DNA of 8,775 nucleotides from an uncultured Helicobacteraceae bacterium (GTDB lineage Bacteria > Campylobacterota > Campylobacteria > Campylobacterales > Sulfurimonadaceae). This document shows, in pieces, positions 6,305-8,775 of the stretch; the stretch's first letter is position 1; every line of letters starts with the position of its first letter. The stretch is taken from assembly GCA_903903705.1 (NCBI GenBank), contig CAIUZU010000181.1, forward strand, positions 1-8,775. The letters are read 5' to 3'. A model generated the notes under the pieces. The model was not told the origin of the DNA and made no database searches. It saw only the letters and a program-made list of their open reading frames with translations. The translations under genes were made by a program, and so were the position numbers.

Positions 6305-7471
6305 TTGAAGCCTTTTACTCTTTTCTACTTTATCTTAAGCACAGTGCTCTATTTTGCAGCGCTGCCGCTTTTGGTCTATCTCTCGTTTAAACAAAAATAT
6401 AGAGAGTCGATTCCTGCCCGCTTTTTTCTTTTTAACAATCCAAAATTTAAAAACGGCAACGGGGTTTGGTTTCATGTCTGCTCACTCGGTGAAGCAAGAG
6501 CATTAAAACCGATTTTGGAACTTCTAGGCGATAAAGATATAAAAATAACAACCATTACGCACACCGGACAAGCAGAAGCAAGAAGATATAATGCAGAAGT
6601 CAGATATCTGCCTTATGAGATGTTTCTGCCTTTTTGGGCTAGAGAGCAAGATGTTTTAGTGGTGTTAGAGGCGGAATTTTGGTTTATGCTATTTAGCGTT
6701 TTAAGAGCTAAAGGCACGAGAATTATACTTTTAAATGCTCGTATCTCTGAGAAAAGTGCTAAAAAATATCTTCAATTTGCCTGGTTTTATAAAAAAATGC
6801 TCTCACATGTAGAGATAATTTATGCTCAAAGTGAAGCCGATAAAAATCGTTTTCTTGCATTGGGTGCCAAAAATATTGAGGTTATCGGAAATATTAAGTT
6901 AGCAGGTAAGATCGGTAAAACAAAAGAGTATAAAAAACCTGAAGCAGAGTTTATAGTTGCGGGCAGTACACATGAGAGCGAAGAAGAGAGTGTTTTAAAA
7001 TCATTTGTAGAGTACAGGAAGCAGAGTAACGCAAAGTTGGCTGTTGTTCCAAGACATCCTGAGAGATTTGAATCAGTTTATGAGCTTATGAAAAAGTATG
7101 CCGATAAAAACTCTTTGACTCTAAGCAGATTCTCACATGACAAAGAGTTTAAGGCAGATATGATTTTAGTCGATGCTATGGGCGAGTTAAATAATATTTA
7201 TGCGATAAGCGATATAGTAATTTTAGGCGGTGCTTTCAGAGAGGATGTAGGTGGACACAATCCGCTTGAACCGGCACATTTTGGATGTAAAATAATTACG
7301 GGAAAACACTTTTTTCATCAAAAAGAGCTTTTTAAATATGTTCATCATGTTCAATATGTTGAGAGAGATGAAATTCATAAAGCACTTATGAAATGTAAAG
7401 AGTTGCCACCGAGTATGGTGGAAGAGAAGATAGATTTAAAACCTGTAATAGAGAGAATAATGAAAAATTGA
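6305..7471 (+). CDS. waaA: 3-deoxy-D-manno-octulosonic acid (Kdo) transferase WaaA
   Basis: WaaA (KdtA) is an inner-membrane GT-B glycosyltransferase that adds Kdo from CMP-Kdo to the lipid A precursor, the first step of LPS core assembly. The protein is 388 aa with an N-terminal membrane anchor (about residues 5-27) followed by a basic stretch. Family motifs in order are WFHVCSLGEA (55-64, with catalytic Glu63), THTGQAEA, LEAEFWF (121-127), LNARISEKS, AGSTHESEEE, VPRHPERF and the CMP-Kdo site GGAFREDVGGHNPLEPA. The start is TTG, 2 bp after the previous stop. The next in-frame ATG lies at about residue 106, past the anchor and catalytic Glu, so TTG is the only sensible choice. With no clear Shine-Dalgarno, translation is probably coupled to the zinc-ribbon gene. 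Whether it adds one Kdo or more cannot be read from the sequence. Confidence 0.95.
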   Translation: MKPFTLFYFILSTVLYFAALPLLVYLSFKQKYRESIPARFFLFNNPKFKNGNGVWFHVCSLGEARALKPILELLGDKDIKITTITHTGQAEARRYNAEVRYLPYEMFLPFWAREQDVLVVLEAEFWFMLFSVLRAKGTRIILLNARISEKSAKKYLQFAWFYKKMLSHVEIIYAQSEADKNRFLALGAKNIEVIGNIKLAGKIGKTKEYKKPEAEFIVAGSTHESEEESVLKSFVEYRKQSNAKLAVVPRHPERFESVYELMKKYADKNSLTLSRFSHDKEFKADMILVDAMGELNNIYAISDIVILGGAFREDVGGHNPLEPAHFGCKIITGKHFFHQKELFKYVHHVQYVERDEIHKALMKCKELPPSMVEEKIDLKPVIERIMKN

Positions 7472-7476
7472 TTTTT

Positions 7477-7554
7477 TTGACACGAAAGTGTCAATCTTCA
7501 GTGACCACAGCGGTCTAAGCGAAGTAAAAGGGACTTTGTTCCTTTTGCGGACTA
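7477..7554. repeat. Intergenic hairpin array between waaA and the RluA-family gene
   Basis: Three palindromes follow closely. TTGACAC (7477-7483) and GTGTCAA (7488-7494) form a perfect 7-bp stem closed by a GAAA tetraloop. GACC (7503-7506) pairs with GGTC (7512-7515), nested within CTTC (7496-7499) and GAAG (7521-7524). AAAAGGGAC (7526-7534) pairs with GTTCCTTTT (7538-7546), with one G-U, around TTT. The last hairpin is flanked by near-identical 8-mers, GCGGTCTA (7510-7517) and GCGGACTA (7547-7554). No coding frame runs through. The pattern suggests a dispersed intergenic repeat or a structured RNA leader. The layout resembles the array at 4145-4237, but the two are not the same sequence. Confidence 0.45.
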
Positions 7555-7556
7555 AT

Positions 7557-7581
7557 AAATGAGGGGTTTCCTTCATTTTTT
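7557..7581 (+). terminator. Candidate rho-independent terminator or attenuator before the RluA-family gene
   Basis: AAATGAGG and CCTTCATTT form the core of a stem: nine pairs (7557-7565 with 7570-7578), including one G-U, around a GTTT loop. The 3' arm runs into a T tract (7576-7581). That fits an intrinsic terminator for the waaA transcript. It ends 26 bases before the rluA-family ATG, leaving too little room for a promoter after it, so it may act as an attenuator or be read through. Confidence 0.4.
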
Positions 7582-7600
7582 GTAAAAAAATTAAGGAAAT
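7566..7600 (+). promoter_or_regulatory. Alternative hairpin that would hide the rluA-family ribosome binding site
   Basis: The ribosome binding site AAGGA (7593-7597) lies in AAGGAAA (7593-7599), which is exactly complementary to TTTCCTT (7567-7573). Inside this, ATTTTTT (7575-7581) pairs with AAAAAAT (7585-7591) around GTA. The result is a 15-pair hairpin with one mismatch (C7574/T7592) and one G-U (G7566/T7600). It shares bases with the terminator-like stem at 7557-7578, so the two cannot form together. This is inferred from base pairing only. Confidence 0.35.
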
Positions 7601-7607
7601 AAATAAG

Positions 7608-8342
7608 ATGGCATTAGAAAAAGCATATAAACTTTTAGCGGCACAAGAGGGAATCTCAAATTCAGAAGCAAAATCGATGATAGATCGTGGTTTGGTATAT
7701 GCCGCAAATAAAAAAGTAATGATTGCACGTGGCGACATTGATACAAAAACTCTATTTAAAGTTGAAAAAATAGAGAAGATAAAGCCTATTTTTGAAAATG
7801 ATGATTTGATTGTCGTAGATAAACCTGCCCATGTAAACTCGGATGAGATAGAGAGACAGTTTAAACCGGCAGTTCTTCTGCATAGACTTGACCGTGAAAC
7901 AAGCGGAGTATTGATGCTTGTAAAAAATGAAGAGTTTCGCGAAAAAGCGATAGAAGAGTTTAAAAAAGACAGAGTTTACAAAGAGTATATCGCATGGATT
8001 GAAGGAATTTTAAGTGAGCCTGTAGACATCGACAGACCGATACTCACTACTAAAAAAAATAATCGTGCTTCATCAAATGTATCCTCAAAAGGAAAGCCTG
8101 CAAGAACAGAGGTTTTTCCAGATTTAGTTAGCGGAAACAAGACAAAAGTAAAATGTATTATTCACCATGGAAGAACGCATCAGATAAGAACCCATCTAAG
8201 ATATATAGAACACCCGATAGTCGGTGATGAGCAGTACGGCGGAAGACGCGCAAAACGTGTAATGCTTCATGCACATAAAGTAAGACTACTGGGGATGGAG
8301 TTTGTAGCACCAGAGCCGAAGACATTTGTTCATTTTGAATAG
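7608..8342 (+). CDS. RluA-family RNA pseudouridine synthase
   Basis: This enzyme converts specific uridines in rRNA or tRNA to pseudouridine. The family is clear, but the target site is not. In the 244-aa protein, an S4-like RNA-binding domain occupies about residues 1-55 (AYKLLAAQEGISNSEAKSMID). The catalytic domain follows, with DDLIVVDKPAHVN (65-77), the signature HRLDRETSG with catalytic Asp95, the KxYxAWIEG segment, GRTHQIRTHL, and HPIVGDEQYGG near the end. The size lies between E. coli RluA (219 aa) and RluC/RluD. Homologues next to waaA in H. pylori (HP0956) and C. jejuni (Cj0708) support orthology. The start is ATG with AAGGA 10 bases upstream. That site can be paired within the leader (7566-7600), so translation may be controlled. 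The GIY-YIG gene follows after 5 bp. Confidence 0.92.
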   Translation: MALEKAYKLLAAQEGISNSEAKSMIDRGLVYAANKKVMIARGDIDTKTLFKVEKIEKIKPIFENDDLIVVDKPAHVNSDEIERQFKPAVLLHRLDRETSGVLMLVKNEEFREKAIEEFKKDRVYKEYIAWIEGILSEPVDIDRPILTTKKNNRASSNVSSKGKPARTEVFPDLVSGNKTKVKCIIHHGRTHQIRTHLRYIEHPIVGDEQYGGRRAKRVMLHAHKVRLLGMEFVAPEPKTFVHFE

Positions 8343-8347
8343 TTAAA

Positions 8348-8590
8348 ATGAAATGGCATGTTTACATGTTGAAATGTAGTGATGATACTATATACACAGG
8401 CATTACTACGGATCTAAACAGAAGAGTGGAAGAACACAACAGCTCTTTAAAAGGTGCAAAGTATACCCGCACCAGAAGACCCACAGAGTTAATCTACTCT
8501 GAGCAGCATGAAGATAAAAGCTCTGCCTCCAAGCGTGAGTATGAGATAAAGAAATTCTCAAGAGTCCAAAAATTAGGATTTTTAAAATAG
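8348..8590 (+). CDS. Small GIY-YIG nuclease-superfamily protein (YhbQ/UPF0213-like)
   Basis: This is a stand-alone GIY-YIG domain protein of 80 aa, the usual size for the YhbQ/UPF0213 group, whose biological role is poorly defined. The two-strand signature reads VYMLKC (residues 5-10) and IYTGIT (15-20). It is followed by DLNRRVEEHN with the conserved Arg, GAKYTRTRRP (36-45) and KREYEIKKFSR (62-72) with the conserved Glu that binds metal in GIY-YIG nucleases. Nuclease residues look intact, but activity on DNA is inferred from the superfamily. The ATG is 5 bp after the RluA-family stop with no strong ribosome binding site. The stop TAG shares its last base with the GTG start of the next gene, so the three genes are probably one transcript. 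Confidence 0.87.
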   Translation: MKWHVYMLKCSDDTIYTGITTDLNRRVEEHNSSLKGAKYTRTRRPTELIYSEQHEDKSSASKREYEIKKFSRVQKLGFLK

Positions 8591-8775
8591 TGCGTATCTT
8601 TGTTGACGGAGATGCATTTCCAAACCTCCTCAAAGCAATTCTCTTTCGCCAAATTGAGAGATTAAAAATAGAAACTTTAGTCTTCTCAAACAAACATATA
8701 ACAATCGGAAAATCAGATCTTATAAAATATATAATTGTCGAGCAGGGCGCAGATGAAGCCGATAATCAGATAGCA
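8590..8775 (+). CDS. UPF0178 (YaiI/YqxD, DUF188) family protein, 3' end cut by window
   Basis: The first 62 residues of a gene that runs off the right edge are visible; the family is about 150 aa. The start MRIFVDGDAFP, then ILFRQIERLKIETLVFSNK, and QGADEADNQIA match the N-terminal part of the UPF0178 family. That family has a PIN-like fold with acidic residues typical of metal-dependent nucleases, but its function is not established. The usual DADACP motif reads DGDAFP here, so the Cys is replaced by Phe10 while Asp6, Asp8 and the later ADEADN acidic cluster remain. The start is GTG, overlapping the previous stop by one base (TAGTG), which suggests coupled translation. Confidence 0.85.
   Translation, partial: MRIFVDGDAFPNLLKAILFRQIERLKIETLVFSNKHITIGKSDLIKYIIVEQGADEADNQIA

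Noticed and set aside
7477..7494. TTGACAC-GAAA-GTGTCAA as a transcription factor operator
   Set aside because: It is a perfect dyad, but I match it to no known regulator site. The GAAA tetraloop and its place among other hairpins fit an RNA structure or repeat better. An operator is not excluded.
1..8775. Defence island, toxin-antitoxin pair, prophage, CRISPR array or tRNA genes
   Set aside because: All genes belong to familiar housekeeping families with conserved order. I saw no regularly spaced repeats, recombinase or transposase frame, or cloverleaf. The GIY-YIG protein is a common stand-alone form, not a mobile intron nuclease.

Overview
The window is 8.8 kb of AT-rich, densely packed bacterial chromosome. 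Every gene lies on the + strand, and all are of ordinary housekeeping type. Gene content, gene order and several family-specific sequence variants point to Campylobacterota (the former Epsilonproteobacteria). A free-living Sulfurimonas-like genus is my best guess, but that is inference. Two gene blocks known from this phylum are recognisable. The first is helicase-truB-csrA-ispE-smpB, compare the csrA-ispE-smpB run of Helicobacter pylori. The second is nif3-like, zinc-ribbon protein, waaA, rluA family, which matches in reverse the HP0956-HP0959 block of H. pylori and the Cj0705-Cj0708 neighbourhood of Campylobacter jejuni.

Layout. Bases 1-46 do not fit the helicase reading frame and differ from it in composition. 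From about 47 to 1792 runs the body of a Rep/PcrA-type SF1A helicase that lacks its Walker A end. truB, csrA, ispE and smpB follow to 4093 with overlaps or very short gaps, so they are probably co-transcribed. A 158-bp gap (4094-4251) is filled with hairpins. A membrane-anchored TPR protein, a Nif3-family metalloprotein, a coiled-coil zinc-ribbon protein (HP0958/FlgZ-like) and the Kdo transferase WaaA form a second tight run to 7471. A second 136-bp gap (7472-7607), also packed with hairpins, precedes an RluA-family pseudouridine synthase. A small GIY-YIG protein and the start of a UPF0178 (YaiI/YqxD) protein follow, the last cut by the right edge.

How the genes relate. The first block centres on RNA: tRNA pseudouridylation (TruB), mRNA control (CsrA) and ribosome rescue (SmpB), with isoprenoid precursor synthesis (IspE) and a repair helicase alongside. 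The second combines envelope biogenesis (WaaA, and possibly the TPR protein), a likely flagellar regulatory chaperone (zinc-ribbon protein), a metal-dependent protein of unclear role (Nif3 family) and a second RNA-modifying enzyme.

I see no defence system, phage, CRISPR array or new multi-gene system. The points most worth a second look are the abrupt break in the helicase at the left edge, a possible two-state RNA structure over the rluA ribosome binding site, and the two hairpin-rich intergenic stretches, which may be copies of a dispersed repeat.
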